From assembly GCA_020226215.1 (NCBI GenBank), contig CM035230.1:7897501-7961500 (forward strand): a stretch of DNA of 64,000 nt. The letters are read 5' to 3'. Source of the DNA: Sindora glabra (lineage: Eukaryota > Streptophyta > Magnoliopsida > Fabales > Fabaceae). Positions 36,096 through 50,002 of this stretch are shown here, in pieces. A program made the translations under genes and the position numbers. The notes below the pieces were generated by a model. The model did no database searches, had not been told where the DNA came from, and was given only the letters and a program-made list of their open reading frames with translations. Each line of letters starts with the position of its first letter. Positions within the stretch are counted from its first letter, which is position 1.

Positions 36096-38892
36096 TATAA
36101 TGACCCTTACCATTATGATCATTTAATACGTACACAAGTTGCTTTCACTATGCTATATCCATCATATATACTTAGTGTTAACCATAGATAAATAGATAAT
36201 ATCATAATTATTCAATCATCACCCTTTTAACACAATAACATTTAGTGCATAGGTACCTTATAAGGTTTTCACTAAATTCCTTCCATAACTAACTACAAAT
36301 TTGATGAATTCGTTAATCCCATTCTCATATTCAATATTATGTCAATTACCATGTATCCACCTTTGATTCATGACTAGCTAATGTAGTAAAAATCATACAC
36401 ATAAGAACATTGAGCAAACTCTATACATCACAAATTGTACACCTTCTTATCTATGTACCCAAAACCTAAACACATTCATACATTTATATGCATCAAAATG
36501 TAACCTAAATTATCCAAAGCTAAACATTTTCCAAACACATACCCAAATAAATTCATATATATATGTGAGATTCTATGTGTAGTCTATTTTATGCATAAGG
36601 TTATGATAAATATCCATGAGCCAATAGAGTATTAGAAACATTTTAGGGATAAAACCTAACCTTAAATCCAATCATCCTAAGTAGAAGATATTAAGACAGA
36701 GCTAAAATAAATAAAACCATATATCAAACTGAAAATATAAAAACATATCTACACAAATTGAAAACCTTAGGATATTTAGTGAGTATAACCTATTTGCATA
36801 GAAAAATAGAAAAGCAAATTGCACTTTGCAATTCTATTAGAGTTTTTGAATATTTTAAGATAGGGCTTTATTTTTAAAGGAATCTTAATTTTACAAATTG
36901 TGCTACAAGATTTTTATCATAAGCCAGCTAATTGTGACTAGTGTAGATCTTATTATAAGTACCCACAAGCCTAAATAAACTAAGATTAATATCATCACAT
37001 AATGATTTTAAAATTTCATTTAATTAAGTATGACATTTCATTATCAATAAAATATTTACATAATGTTATATCACCATATGTTCAAAATGTCTATAATTTT
37101 TTCTAAAAGTTCTTATAGTTCCCTATTCTATCTTCCTATATACTATCAATGGCTACTCATGACTCCTCTATTCTTAAAGTGTCGGTGGTGGCTATGAAGC
37201 TTTAACTTGAGCATTTGAAAAAATTTAAAGGCAAATAGTAAGACTTAAAGTCCGAGTAAATAGATAATCTACTTGGCAAATATATTCATTAAGTATGTCT
37301 TAACTAATATTTTGTAATCTATAGCAATAATATAATATGTCATATTTATCATGTCTAAACATTGCCATTTAATACCATTTAAATCATTTATAAATAGAAT
37401 AAATGTATACGGTAGAAACAAGTCACAAATAGTTAGTGATAGTTAGCCTGCCTTATGTCTCTAAGTCCAAACTTATATGTACATAAATCTAACATTATTA
37501 CACTTCATAATCATAATTCATGATCTTAAGATTCGGATTTGAAATTAAAATTTCAATATTCCATCATATCATCTTATGACCTTTCATAATTTCACATCAT
37601 CATCCCACCATTCACAATTCTCCATCATCCAATATCATTATTCACAATCCATTATCAACTCATAGCAATAATTATGAATAATTTCAATTATATCACAAAA
37701 TAAGAAAAATAACCATACATCAAGTTTAAGAAATGACAATTCATACTAGGATGTTTATCTATCAAGTTTATAATTAAACTTACAAGATGAAGCTAAGTCA
37801 CATTTATTAAAGTGTTAACTATGAAATAAAGTAGTGTGAATCAATTTAGCAATCAATTCTAAGTGTACATTTTGGGTACTGAACCTTGGGAATTAATTAC
37901 ATAACTAATTCCTTTCCTCATGTTTCCTTTCCAAGCAAATAGATTTGATTGTATAGTCTATTCATGTATGAATGATTTCTAAGGATGCTATGAATTGATT
38001 ATGCAAGCAATCAATTTTCTTAACCCAAGTTTCCTTTTAAACAATGAGAATCGATTGCACACTCAATTCTCCTGTACAATTTTTGCAATTTTTATGAAGT
38101 TCTCTATTTATCAAGTACTCATAATAGCCTCAGCACATTTAATGCACACAAATCTTATAGCAATTATTAAAACACTTATTTATCACACTTTTCATCCTTA
38201 TCGACACATACACACACAACATTAAATCAAGCATGCCTTATGTAATTCTATAAAGCTTTCTAATTTATATAAATAAATAACTAAGAGATTATCTACTTAC
38301 TTTAAGTCAAAGAAAAGGAGATTGAGAGGAAAAGGTTATAAAAATAAGTTGATTACCCTATCCCTTACAAAAACCAAAGTTGAATTTCAAATCCCTAATT
38401 CCTCTTATTATTTAATTCCACCATAAAACTTACACATGATTTCATTTTGGAAGAAATTACCGTAATTGTTTGGAGTAGGATTTAATTTCTTTTGATCCCT
38501 TCAAGAATTAAAGCAAGGATTGATAGAATAGAAGTTAATGATTTGAGGAAGGTGATTGTTGAAATCCTAGTAGAAAAATAGGAAAGAAAGAAAGCCTTGG
38601 AAGGCTTTATTGCCTTCAATGGCAATTTAGGCATTTTTACAATTTATGAAAGTAATTTAGGAAATAATGATCGTAAATCTCTTCTAAGCATCATATTTTA
38701 GTTCTAATTTCATATGATGTTGTAGCTAATTTAATTATACTTGTTTTCATATTGAAACTCTATTTTTCATAACTAAATACGTATACTAAATCATTCCATA
38801 ACTTTCTAATTTACCAATATCTATATGAAAACTATTGGATAATTAATTAATATTAATTAAAATTAAGATTCATAATTTTAAGGGATATAAGA
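36096..38892 (-). mobile_element. LTR, family 3-like, minus strand, diverged ends
   Basis: The right edge TTTTAAGGGATATAAGA (38876-38892) resembles the reversed family 3 start (compare TTTTTAGGGGGATGTAACA at 20226). The left edge TATAATGACCCTTACC (36096) resembles the reversed family 3 end. Between them, AAGTCCGAGTAAATAGATAATC (37250), the CATCATC-rich stretch 37560-37660 and the purine-rich part 38310-38600 follow the layout of a reversed LTR. The flanks TTTAT and ATATT do not form a TSD, so the limits are approximate. The plus frame at 37995-38225 lies within it and has no domain. Confidence 0.45.
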
Positions 38893-40600
38893 ATATTAGT
38901 CTTATATTTCATTCTCTTGTCAATCTTTGAATGAAATCATTTTACTTCTCATGTTAGTTACTAATAAATACTAATACATAAAGTGAGATAGGAAAACTAG
39001 AATGATTATTGGATGTTAATTTTGTTATGATATATGTCATCTTTATCAACATGATATTGTTTTACATAATAAAATTTAAATAAAGTTTTAGACATCAGTT
39101 ATTATTAAACAACTAACATCCTTTATTTGATAAGTTTTTTAATAAAATATTTTATTGTGACTTAAAATTACATTAAATTATTTTTTACTAAACACATCAA
39201 AACCTTTCATTAGATATATTATATTTTCAAATAAACTTTCAGGTTACAGTTTCACAAATTAATTTCAAACTTAATAATCATCTATACTATTTTTTAAATT
39301 AATAATTTTTTTATTCACGTTTAAATTAAACTTAAATTATGACGTTAGTCAATTGTAACAATGCTTATATTGTTTCTTTGTACATATTTTCCTTGTTATA
39401 TATATATATAGAAACAAACATTAACAAATTGAATGCATAACATGAATATATAAGAAAGGAGACATCCAATTATGAAAATATATTTTACAATTTTATTTAT
39501 TTTTTATATCATTATGTCAACAAATACAATAAAAAATTAACATGTTATTTATAATAAAATAACTTATACACTAATATTATATAAATAAAAAAGAAAAAAT
39601 ATTATTATGTTCTATCCTTATGGTCAATTCTCTCATCTAGGAAATACATTTGCCTCCATTATTAATGCTAGAATTTAGGTGGTGATTGCTTCCAATTTGG
39701 TTCAATAAGAGTTGATCAAATGTCTAATCTGCTTAAGGAAACAAATGCCAAATGTATGTAACAAAAGGGTGGTCCACTATGTACACTTCGGTGCTTAAAT
39801 CTATAAGTTTTTAAGTAAAGTAACACTATGAAAGCATCTTGGAGAAGAAGAGCTCATACCTTATATAGGCATGGTAAGGTCTAAAGATGATATATGGTAT
39901 GATTTGGAGAGCCAATAAGAAGTGTACATATAACCTATATAGTTTAAAGAAATCTTGATGCTAAGTTAATTGTTTAAAGGTGTGAATCATTCATCTTTTT
40001 GGAATGATTTCAGCATGATCTATGTTATTAGGAAATAAGTTCTATGCTAGTTAACTACTAGGCTAGACTTTTGTTTGTAAGCTACTAGTTATAATAGGCT
40101 AATCATTATATTAGGTTGATCATTGTATTGGGTTAGGCCATTTGGCCTCCTAGTGGGGGTAAGTTGCAAGGCCGAATAAGGATATAGTTAATGTGGTAGA
40201 TATTCGGTCTATTTAAGTCGAGCTCAATATTAAGCTAACCTAAGATAGGTTGATTTTTTTAGATTAGGCCATTCAAACAAATTAAGTATTATCACTTACT
40301 CTATTTTTTCCTTCACTCAATGGAATGTCATTGATTAGTAAGGAAATCATCATTTTATTTTATTGTTTTGTAATTATACTAATAATGTTCCTAAAACAAT
40401 CTATCATTGAATCTTTATTGGGCTTGACAGTTCATGCACTTATCATAATGGTGGTGTAAATGTTTAGGTGACCTTGATGATTGATTTGATGAATAGCTAA
40501 GATTCTTATTGCGGACATTGATTGCTCTATTTATTGTAAGGATTTTAGCTCGATCCTAGCAGTTGACTATATTTGGATTATTTTTAACTCATTTTTCTTA
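38893..40600. other. AT-rich stretch followed by possible promoter or leader of the transposon-like gene
   Basis: 38893-39600 shows nothing but A/T-rich DNA and a short TA run (39399). 39600-40300 is less AT-rich and has LTR-like phrases (GGTGATTGCTTCCAATTTGG, CACTTCGGTGCTTAAA, GGTTAGGCCATTTGGCC). CCTTATATAGG at 39860-39870 is close to a TATA box on both strands. Its link to the pseudogene downstream is a guess based only on position. Confidence 0.3.
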
Positions 40601-42177
40601 CTTTTTTTTTCATTTTCCATCACTCTCTTGCATATTCTTTGAGATTTTCTTCTATATTTAATACTTTTTAGTGAGTGCTTTTACCTTCTTCAATGGCCAG
40701 ATCCTTTTATTTTCTAAGAAATTTATCCTTCTTATTACTTTTCAAAAGTTATTTTTTATTACTGCTATTGTAAATGTCTTCTTGATATCATATATAGCTG
40801 TTTGTGGTGGTTGCTTAATGTTTTTCATGAATGTTCTTTATCTTCCTACGAAAAGTTATTATTTTTAGTTGATAGATCTGAGTTAAATGCATATCTTTGG
40901 ATTTTTTAGGATTTTATGTCCTTTAACTCCAAGCTTTCTTCTCCTTTCATTTAGATTTTGTTAATTTGTTTCATTCATTAAACAATTCTACTTTAATTTG
41001 ATATTGAATGCTTTTTATCCATTTTTTAAAGGTCTACCATTTTTATGTCCTCTCACTCATCCTGAATTTTTGTCTTTCCTTTAAAATCTATTTCATCTAA
41101 CTCTTTTAGTTTTTTGACCTTTTCTAAATGAGAAGAACTTTTTAGAGCAATCTGTACCTTTTCTAAAACCATAATTATAGATAATTGATCTTGGAATGTT
41201 TATATACCAAATTGGCTTCTTGTTTGGAGAGTGGATAAGAAAATCTTCATTATCTTAATTCAAATGCTAAATCTATACCACCTTTGTTTAAGTAAATGAA
41301 GTATAAGCTAATCAAAATTTTCCAAATGAATTTACCTTTTGACTACAAAAGATAATGTTGTGTTCACCTCTACCACTCTATATGAATGGATTGCAATTAT
41401 GATGTTAATTCATTTTGTATGTTCTATCATGATGTAGTGTAGTGGGTCATTATAGCACCTCTTTTGATAAATTTCTAATAAAGGTCATGTAGTGGTTATA
41501 TGTTTGTACTACCTAGTAGACTTGGAATGCATGGTATTTTTTAGCATGTTTCAAGCAATTATGTAACTTGGTTAAGAAAGGTTCAATGAATATCAATGTT
41601 CTCTCTCTCTCTCTCTTTTCACTTTTGATAAGTAGTAAAATGAAAGGTGGGCTCATCTTAGCCAAAGCACTTGTTAGTTATTGTTTAGGAATACATATTC
41701 TAGCATTAAAGGATGGAAAGATAGCTTTTTCAAAGTTTATATGGTTAAGGGATATGAGCCTTGCTAGTTATTAGGCAAGTTTTAACTTTATCTTATAAAG
41801 TAGGTGCCAAGTATAAATCCTTTTCAGGTTCCTTTGTTACTCAATCTTGATAAAAATGAACAAGAGATACTCATTTGGCTCCTTTCCATTACTCTTGATC
41901 ATCTTGTTGATATCCACAAAGTGCATAGCATGCTCTTTTTCTATTTTCCTGATTTGTATCATTTTTATAGTATGTTAACCTTTACCTTTTCTCTTTTATA
42001 TAGAACATCAAATAAAAGAGCAAAACTTTATCATTCCTAACATTGCCATAAATCCATTCCATTTTATGCTAGCCTAAGCAGTGCATCTTTTGCATGAGAA
42101 AGTTGAAATAGGTGACTCTTTAGTGCTTCCTACATCGATTGGCTTATTGAAAGAACCCTTTACTCTTCTAGTTCCTA
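40600..42177 (+). pseudogene. Transposase_28-like ('putative gypsy type transposon') pseudogene, first part
   Basis: Proteins of this plant family carry an N-terminal Transposase_28 domain and a C-terminal coiled coil; their function is not established. Here the clearest motif is SIKGWKDSFFKVYMVKGYE at 41702-41758, close to the family's usual KGWKxRFFF. Upstream, pieces such as LYEWIAIMMLIHFVCS (about 41370-41420) sit where the family has its conserved hydrophobic stretch. Frames shift repeatedly and stops are frequent, so the copy is dead. The frames at 41568-41774 and 41804-42040 are pieces of it or its shadows. The sequence is broken at 42178 by a solo LTR and resumes at 48024. The start is unknown: I set 40600 where composition changes and no start codon can be defended. 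Confidence 0.45.
41600..41616. repeat. (CT)8 microsatellite inside the pseudogene
   Basis: A pure CT run within the degenerate coding region. Slippage here could be one source of the frame shifts nearby. Confidence 0.9.
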
Positions 42178-43461
42178 TGTTGCACCTCTTAGAAAATTAA
42201 GTTAATTAAAAATATTTTTATGTAAGATAAAATATATTTATTTGATTATTATTGTTAATTTTAAATAAGAATTTTATGAAAAAAATTATAACATTATTAT
42301 CTATAAAAATAACTATTTGATTGGTATAACTATTTTTCAAAATAAGGATTTCATACAAGATGATAAGATTTTAAGGCTAAATATGAAGTAAATTAGTGAA
42401 GAATAAAGGAAATGAATTATGTGTAGGTTAGTAAGTTGTTAAAACTAAATAAGTAAGTATGGAAGAGGTTTAGGATTTTTTTCCTAAAATTATCCTTAAG
42501 TTATTCTAAATGACCAAAATAACCTTCTTGTCCAAAACCACTTATAATTCCTATCACCTTTCCTAATTGCTCATTTTGCTGCCAACCACCTTTTTTTCAT
42601 GTCATCTTTTCTCTTTCAAGAAAAAGATCTAGCAAGATTCAATCATCAATTCTAAGAAAATTCTTCATAATTCTAAAGCTAATCCAAGTAATATGATTTA
42701 ATCTAAAGCTTTTGAGTGATTATTGTACAAGTTTTGCTTAGGATGAAGATCTAAGGATTTTAGGTGATTTCTCCACTAATTCTTGAATTTGAAATTGAAT
42801 AGCATAAGATAACCACTCTTTTAAGTTCTAATCTTCTTCTCCATGTATAGGTAAATAAAAAATTTATTTACATTAAGTTAGTTTTGTATAATTTAGGTTT
42901 GTTAATCTCTAAGTGATAATATTGATGATTTAGTGATTAAAGCATGTGAAGGTTTGTGTTATCATTTTCTTGTAATATTTGGTCAAGTTATGAGTATAAT
43001 CGCTTATCTTGGGTTATTTTCTAGGTTTAGAATGGTGTATGATGATATATTAAACTCAAGAAATTAGATGAACAATAGATTTCAAAAAATCTATGAAAAA
43101 CCTAACTTGTAATTGACTATTATAGTCAATTATGGCCTTCAGATTTGCATTTAAAAGACATATAGCAGATTATTATAATTGATTATATACTAGAAGTTGC
43201 TTTCTATTTGTTTATAATTGACTACTATAGTCGACTATACACTAAGAGTTACTCTTTAGTTATTTATAATTGAATATTGTTCTATAATTTCCAATTTTCC
43301 AAGTTTGTTGGAATTTTATGATATTGTGGTAGTATATGGTTCCTATATTTATATATTGAGCATATGAATGCAATTATATATTATTCTAACGGTAAAATCC
43401 CAAAGTGCAATATAATTGTGATGAAATACATGTGTCAGGAATGAGTTGTTATACTAATATA

Positions 43462-43463
<2 letters not shown>

Positions 43464-43525
<62 letters not shown>
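43464..43525. repeat. (AT)31 microsatellite
   Basis: A 62-bp AT run inside the family 3 solo LTR. Confidence 0.95.
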
Positions 43526-43531
<6 letters not shown>

Positions 43532-43950
43532 TAAGCATGATTAGTATAACAAAATGGGGGTGGATATGATTATGAGACTAGCAACGGATTTGGGAAACCA
43601 TTTATGAGGGGATAAGGTAGACACTAAAAAGATAAGGTTAAGTTTATGAAGGGATAAATCTAATTGAGAGACATAAAGAGATTTAAATGACTTCTTATAT
43701 TATTTATTTATTCTTATTATCTATATTTATAAATATAAACATCCATATGTGAATGAGAATTGATCTAAGTGATAAGGGTTTTGTAATTTCCTTGAACATA
43801 TATTGAAAAGTAGGTTATTTACTTACCATCAAGTCTATTATGTATTATTAAGATACATGTAAAATGGTTGATGTATGAATATGAATGACCAATGAGGTTG
43901 TGTACATGACTATAGTAGTTCATAACTTGAATGGTTCTTTTAAGTGTAAT

Positions 43951-46900
43951 GGTAATATCTTATATTAATAACTAAAGCCTTATAAATTTCAAAGCATGTA
44001 AATATTCATTTTATTTATTTGGCTACTATGTTACATTTGAATTTCTTTTATCAATAATAATATTTGAGCTAAATTTATTTTATATGGTATTATTGATTCA
44101 AGATTCAATTAAAATAATTTTTACAAGGAATAAAATAATCTGTTGCATTTAATAAATTATTTTTTAGAATTATGGAAGTTTGAAATAGATTTAGTTTTAA
44201 AAGGCCAGCATTAACTTGAGGCTTATTTAAATATTTTCTATAAGGATTTATGAAATAAATTATTTATATTTTAATAAATTATTTTTGGAAGTTGTGGTTT
44301 TTTTTATTTATTGAGGGGAGATTAAAAATAATATTTGAATTGAGATTCTAAATAAAGTTAATTTTATAAAAAAAATATGAGTACTAAAATTTTATTTATC
44401 AAATGCAATATTATAAAGTATACAACTTTGATGGTCAAGATTGATTTAAATTATTAAAAGGTTGAGATTTCAAAAGGGGAAGTGAGCTTATATTGGGTGA
44501 GAAACATAGAATCATAACCTAAAACTAATATTAATTTTTATTCCCACCCATTTCTCTCAATCGACTTCTCTCTCTCCTCTCAATGGCACTCTTTTTTTTC
44601 CTTTTTTTTATTTTTCTTTTTCGGGTACACCTGAGCTACTTATTTTACATACTTTTGAATTCATTTCCCTTTTTTCTCCTCCCACTTATTTTTATGATAG
44701 CACCTTTCTCTCTAAATATATTGAGTAGATCTTCCTTCTTCCATCAACGCCTTCTTTCTTTTTATTCCTCCCTTTCTTGGTGAGCTTTTTCCCTCTTCTT
44801 TTTTTCTCAATCTCTATTGCAATCTTCTTCTCATTAGTACATGACTAGCTTCTATTCAGTGCCAACCTCTAGTTATGAGGGGGAAATAGTATCAACCTTC
44901 ATTCACCTTTTTGTTCATGCTACTATCACCATCAAGCTCTAACCATCGCATGCTTCTTAAATCTTTGGCATACTCCTTCTTATTTGCAATAGGATCGAGA
45001 GCTTTTGATCTATAGCTCTAGTGGTAGTAAGCTGAGAGATGTGAAACTGTGATTACCGATGAATAGAGCTTTCTCATTGGTGATTGAGCTCACAATGGCT
45101 GCTTGTAATGATGGTGAGCATCTTTATATCATAAAATTTTAATATTTATGATGATCTGAGCTAAATCCAAGAAAAACTCATTTTGCATATTTTGAGAAAA
45201 ATTATAATTTTTTACAAAATGAAATTTTATGCTACTAAGGGTTAAAATAGTATGTTTGGGTTTTGTATACACCATCAATTTTACTAATGAGGGTGTTTAA
45301 GACTATTTTAGAAAGACCCATTTATGTGTTTAATACATATGATGATATATATGAAAAATATAATCTTTTATATTATGAAATGCTAAAATAGAATGACTAA
45401 AGTATAAATAGAATATTTTATGCTATTAATATGGTGGATTCATATATGGTTTAAAGAAATCCATTTTTATGCATAAATGAGATAAGTGCTACCAGTTTAG
45501 AAAAAATATAATTTTTATATTGTAAAATATTTAATTAACATGAGTAGAATTATTTTAAAGTGTTATATAAAGTTTTTAGTAGTAGTTATATATTTTAAAA
45601 AACCCATTTTTATTGTAAAATGCTAAGATGATATGAATATAGCATTCTTATAGCATAAAATTTTAATATTTCAATTTGTTTTATATTTAGCTTAGAAACT
45701 TTCATTTTTCCATCTTATTTGGAGGATTGACATGATATTAATAAAATAATGATTTGAGGCTCTAAAATACTAGGTTACTAAACTTAAAATATATTTATCT
45801 CATAAAAGTTAATATTTTGGTGCTTGAAGTTGATCTAAGTAAATATTTAAAATATGATGCTTGATTGCATAAGCTTACATTAGGAAATACAAGAAGCTAA
45901 TAAAAAGAAATTCTATCATATCATGATTTGAAACTTAGATTTGTAATGCATGGAGGGAAAATTAAATAGTATTTTTGTACTTGTAATATTATTATAGCAA
46001 ATAGTGGACTAGAAGGGGAATATAAAAAGATAAATATGGATGCTTTGGAACCTCCAAAGGTGGATTAGTATTACTAGGTGAGTATATATCTCACCACACA
46101 TTAATATTTTAATAAAAGATAGTTTAAATCTTGTGAATTGCATACTTTTTCTTAATAGTATAGATTTCTTATTTATGCATATATATATTCATGTATAAAT
46201 TAGGTACTATGGAATAAGAATAACTAACTATTTGAGTGAGCGTTAATTGACCAAAGTGTGTAATAGAAGCATGATAGTTACTATCTAATGATGAATTATG
46301 ATTAAGTTTCCATGATATTTATATGTTATGGCTATGTGGGTGAATATGACAATATTATTATATATATTCTATTGCATGCTTGATATTACTTTACAAAGAA
46401 GTTAGTTATCTTGGACTATGAATAGTGATGGAGCTATGATGTGAAGGTTGGATGGATAATTCTTGGCAAATAGTCATGAAGGATATAAGGTCAATCTAAG
46501 AGTTGGATGGAAAATTCCTAGCAAACCATATAAGAATGGTATAAAAATGATCAAGAAATTAAAAAGATGGATACATGTACTATTATTATAAATAATTACA
46601 TCATTTGATGTAAGATTAGAACTTTGCTTATGATTGGATATTACTATTTGACATGATTGTAAAGACTTGATGTGACTATGATGATTTATTTATATTTGAG
46701 CCATAATGACTATTTATGATTGTGATGTCTACCAAGAATGGGTAGTATATGATAAGATACCGATATTGTGTATGAATAGATATTTGTAACTTCCATGAAT
46801 TATGATATGAGAAACAAGGTTTAAGTCATGTGTAGGTGAACTCTCATTTCAAGGCTTAGTTTTGTATATTTTAGAAATCTAGGAAATGAGTTTGTTAATA

Positions 46901-47456
46901 TTTTCTAATTGAGTACATGATTAATTTGTAATTATTATTTATAAAATTAATCTCCTAAAGATAGTGATAGATATATGCTCACTAAGTTCCCATAATTCAC
47001 TTCATTCATTTTCACTATTTTTAGGTTAAGTTATTTAAGTTACGCTTTATGCATGGAGAATCAAAGGCCGCTTGAATTGGAAGATTTGATAGTTGAAATT
47101 CTCTTTGGATTAGGATCAGAATTTGAGATAAAGGTGCCATTGATTTAACGTTAGATATGTTAAATTATTTATTTGTGTATAAGTTTAGAATTTATATGGT
47201 ATCATGTCTGTATATGATGCTGTTGTGTGCTGTCATATCTGAGAAATAAATAGGTGTTGATTTTAGGTGTGTGGCCCTTAAAAAGTGTCCAAAAATAAAG
47301 GAGACTTTATCCATTTTTTTGTAAAAAATTAAAAGTGAATTTCGAGTTCCCCTGCAAATTTGGAAAGTTTGTTGATAGAAAAAGTGAGAAGTGTTAAGGC
47401 TTATGGAAATCGAGTGGTGAGATCCACGTTAGTCACAATCAAGTTAGGTCATAATA
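43951..47456 (+). mobile_element. Solo LTR, family 1, nested, TSD GTAAY
   Basis: The start GGTAATATCTTATATT aligns with the family start TGTAATATC with T changed to G. The end GGTCATAATA at 47456 aligns with GTCATGACA, so the terminal CA has become TA. Flanks are GTAAT (43946-43950) and GTAAC (47457-47461). Length is 3506 bp. Landmarks: GGTGAGTATATATCTCACCA at 46077, ATGCTCACTAAGTTC at 46975, GTGTGTGGCCCTTAAAAAGTG at 47267 and AGATCCACGTTAGTCAC at 47420. The plus frame at 44583-44783 is the pyrimidine-rich part and not a gene. Confidence 0.8.
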
Positions 47457-48023
47457 GTAACATTATAGGATAAATGAGGTAACAACAACTAAATCTTACC
47501 CATTTACATTGTATTTGTTTCTTAAAAAGGTAAACTAGTCCTTAAATAATCTTTCCTTGATGAAGTATAGATACTTACTATTTTTCCTTATATGGAGTAT
47601 TTAATGGAATAATTGTTAAAGTTTAGTCCACCTTTGTTAATTTATATTATTTTACTTACTTATTGAGTTTTCAATGAAAACTAATTCTATTGCTATTCTT
47701 ATTTCTTTTAATTTCAGGAGGAATCCTCCCTTAAGGTACTCAATTGTTGCTTGATGGAAACAAAGTGGGCCCATTCAAAGATGTTGGCAATAAGATAAGT
47801 CTTTAGACAATTAAACTAATTCATGGTGTGTTTACTTAATCACTATATAAAGGAATTACATTATTTCATATCTTAACATTTGGAATACATATTGTCATTA
47901 GGGTTTAGTATGTCATAAGACATTCTTAGTATAATTACATATCATTTAGTGAGGTTAGTAACAGGTTGCTAAGGTAACTCCTTATATCGATCATTTACCT
48001 TAGGGTTAGGTCATGACATCCTA

Positions 48024-49021
48024 CTGCTAAGTAGAATACATTGACTAATTCTCTTTTATAAGATATTCTTATGGAAGAAAGCTTAGTTTATTTTGAAGTG
48101 TCTTTAGATGTTTGAGCAACTTCTTTTCAATTAAAGGTTAGAAAGAAAGGGAAAAGAAAGCAATTAGCCATGGAAACTACTAAGGAGGGAATTGATTTAG
48201 GTCATTTATCTCAAGAGAAGTAAAAAGAGCAAGAAATTATAGATATGATGAAAATAGATCTAAAGGATATGTCTTATTCGAAAAAAATGTCAATCCTTGT
48301 TTTGCTTGCCGTAAACATTGGTTATAACATCTAGTATTGCAACATAGAATGCCCTATCCCCTTCAACCAAAGTTAATGACATTAACTAATTGGAATAAGA
48401 ATAAGGAGTACCTTGCTTAACATGGTGTTTGCCATATATTACAATTTACATTTGATTCATTAGTGAGGGTGTTATGGAATGTTCTCTCTAGTATTCTTAG
48501 AACTAAGAGGATTGCATGAGACTATTCTCAAGCTACAAGTGATTACTTGAAGAAAAAGTTATCTAACTAGAAATAAGTTGGATATTATCTTTATTAAAAA
48601 AATTGGAGCTTAAGAAGAAGCAAGCAACTAATTTGGAAAAATAGTTAGAGGCCTAGGCATTAGAGATGGTTAATTGGGCTAAGGCAAAGTTTGACTTGCA
48701 TAAGAAGCTAAGGGATGAATAGCGTACTCATTTAGCTATAGAAAAGGAAAAAAGAAGAGTAAGGCTTTTATAGAGGCTCTAAAGTAGAAGGAAAAAGAAT
48801 GGAAACAAGAGCTAATCAAGAAAGTTAATATAATCTATTCATTAAAAGATGAGGCTAAAGATTTTGACAAAAAACTCTTGGAAACTCAAGTAAATTCACT
48901 TCCTATGTTCAGGTTTGGTTTTGATAAAGCTATCAAACAAGTCTAGCATTTTAATCCTAGAGTAAAGCTTGATCTTTCTAAGGTTGATAGGAATAAGATG
49001 TTGGACAAGCTATTTCCATCA
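48024..49021 (+). pseudogene. Transposase_28-like pseudogene, coiled-coil and C-terminal part
   Basis: This resumes the gene broken at 42177. A lysine/glutamate-rich stretch (48110-48890) with pieces such as KVRKKGKRKQLAMETTKEG and LELKKKQATNLEK fits the coiled coil typical of the family's C-terminal half. The last part (48914-49021) reads GFDKAIKQV, HFNPRVKLDLSKVDRNKMLD and KLFPS with one stop. Family members commonly have a similar GFxKAxxQVxxLNPxxDLSxxDxxK tail, as far as I recall. Several stops and frame changes show it is dead. It is cut at 49021 by the next LTR nest and appears to finish at 58355-58390. Confidence 0.55.
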
Positions 49022-50002
49022 TGTAGTACTCCAAACCAATATTTAAAATTCTATTATTTTAAAAGTTTTGAAGTAATTATTTAACTAACTATAATATTTA
49101 AATTATATTCATTTGACTAAAGTTTCATTTCAAAATCTATTTAAATAAAATTCGTAATGATTTTCTCGCAAAGTTAAGAATATTTTATAAACTCAAGGTA
49201 TGATGAATTATGATATATATGCTTACTATTTAACGAATTATTTTTCCAAAGTTTAAAGGATTTTAAAGTGTTTATCTTTGTGCTTTTAAATTTATCAAAT
49301 GCTTAGAGAATTTAACAAATATGAATAAACTAATTTATGGAAAGTGTTCATGTACATTTTAATAAGTGAATGTAATACCCTAGGTTAATAATTAAAGCTT
49401 TATAAATTTTATTACTTGTAAATAATTATTTTTATTTATTTATTCATTTATTTATTTGGATATTAATTGGTATCAAATTTCTTTTGATATATGAAATTTA
49501 TTTCATTAACTAATGTTAGTTTAAGGTTTGTTTAAATATCTTTTGTATGGATTTGCTTGCAAGTTAGGAATATTTTCAGTGATTAATGGTACAAAGATTT
49601 ATAAAATTAATTATTAGTATTTAATAAATTATCTTTAGAAATTGAAATATTTATTTTAGGACTTCTAACTTTATCAGCATATATATATATAATGGGGAAG
49701 ATTGAAAATAATTAAGTTGAGAATTTAAATAAAATTAGTTTCATGAAAATACGTTTTTAAATAAATGAACGGTTGAAATTAGATTGAAAAGATTTAGAGG
49801 GCTAAAATTTTATATGCAGGAAAATGAGCTTAAAAGTGTGAGAAAGATGAAATTATTTCCCATAGCGCATGTTTTAACATTTCTCTTTCCTTTTTATTTT
49901 TTCCCTAAAAAGTCGATACTCCTTCACTTTTATAAAATCGACTTCCTTCTCTTTCTCCTTACTCCACTAGGGTTCTCTCTTTTTAAAATGGCCCTGCCGT
50001 TA

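Larger units (their letters stand above)
42178..48018 (+). mobile_element. Solo LTR, family 3, TSD TCCTA, carrying a nested family 1 LTR
   Basis: Starts TGTTGCACCTCTTAG at 42178 and ends TTAGGTCATGACA at 48018, flanked by identical TCCTA (42173-42177 and 48019-48023). Minus the nested element (43951-47461) it is about 2.33 kb. It holds TAGTCGACTAT repeats (43110-43240), a (TA)n run and a GAGGGGATAAGG block near 43610. It lies inside the Transposase_28-like pseudogene, whose sequence continues on both sides. Perfect TSD and canonical ends make the limits reliable. Confidence 0.87.

Noticed and set aside
44583..44783. Hydrophobic 66-codon frame that could be taken for a membrane protein
   Set aside because: It is the pyrimidine-rich block of a family 1 LTR; T-rich DNA always translates as Phe/Leu/Ser. 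The frame at 13829-14044 has the same origin.
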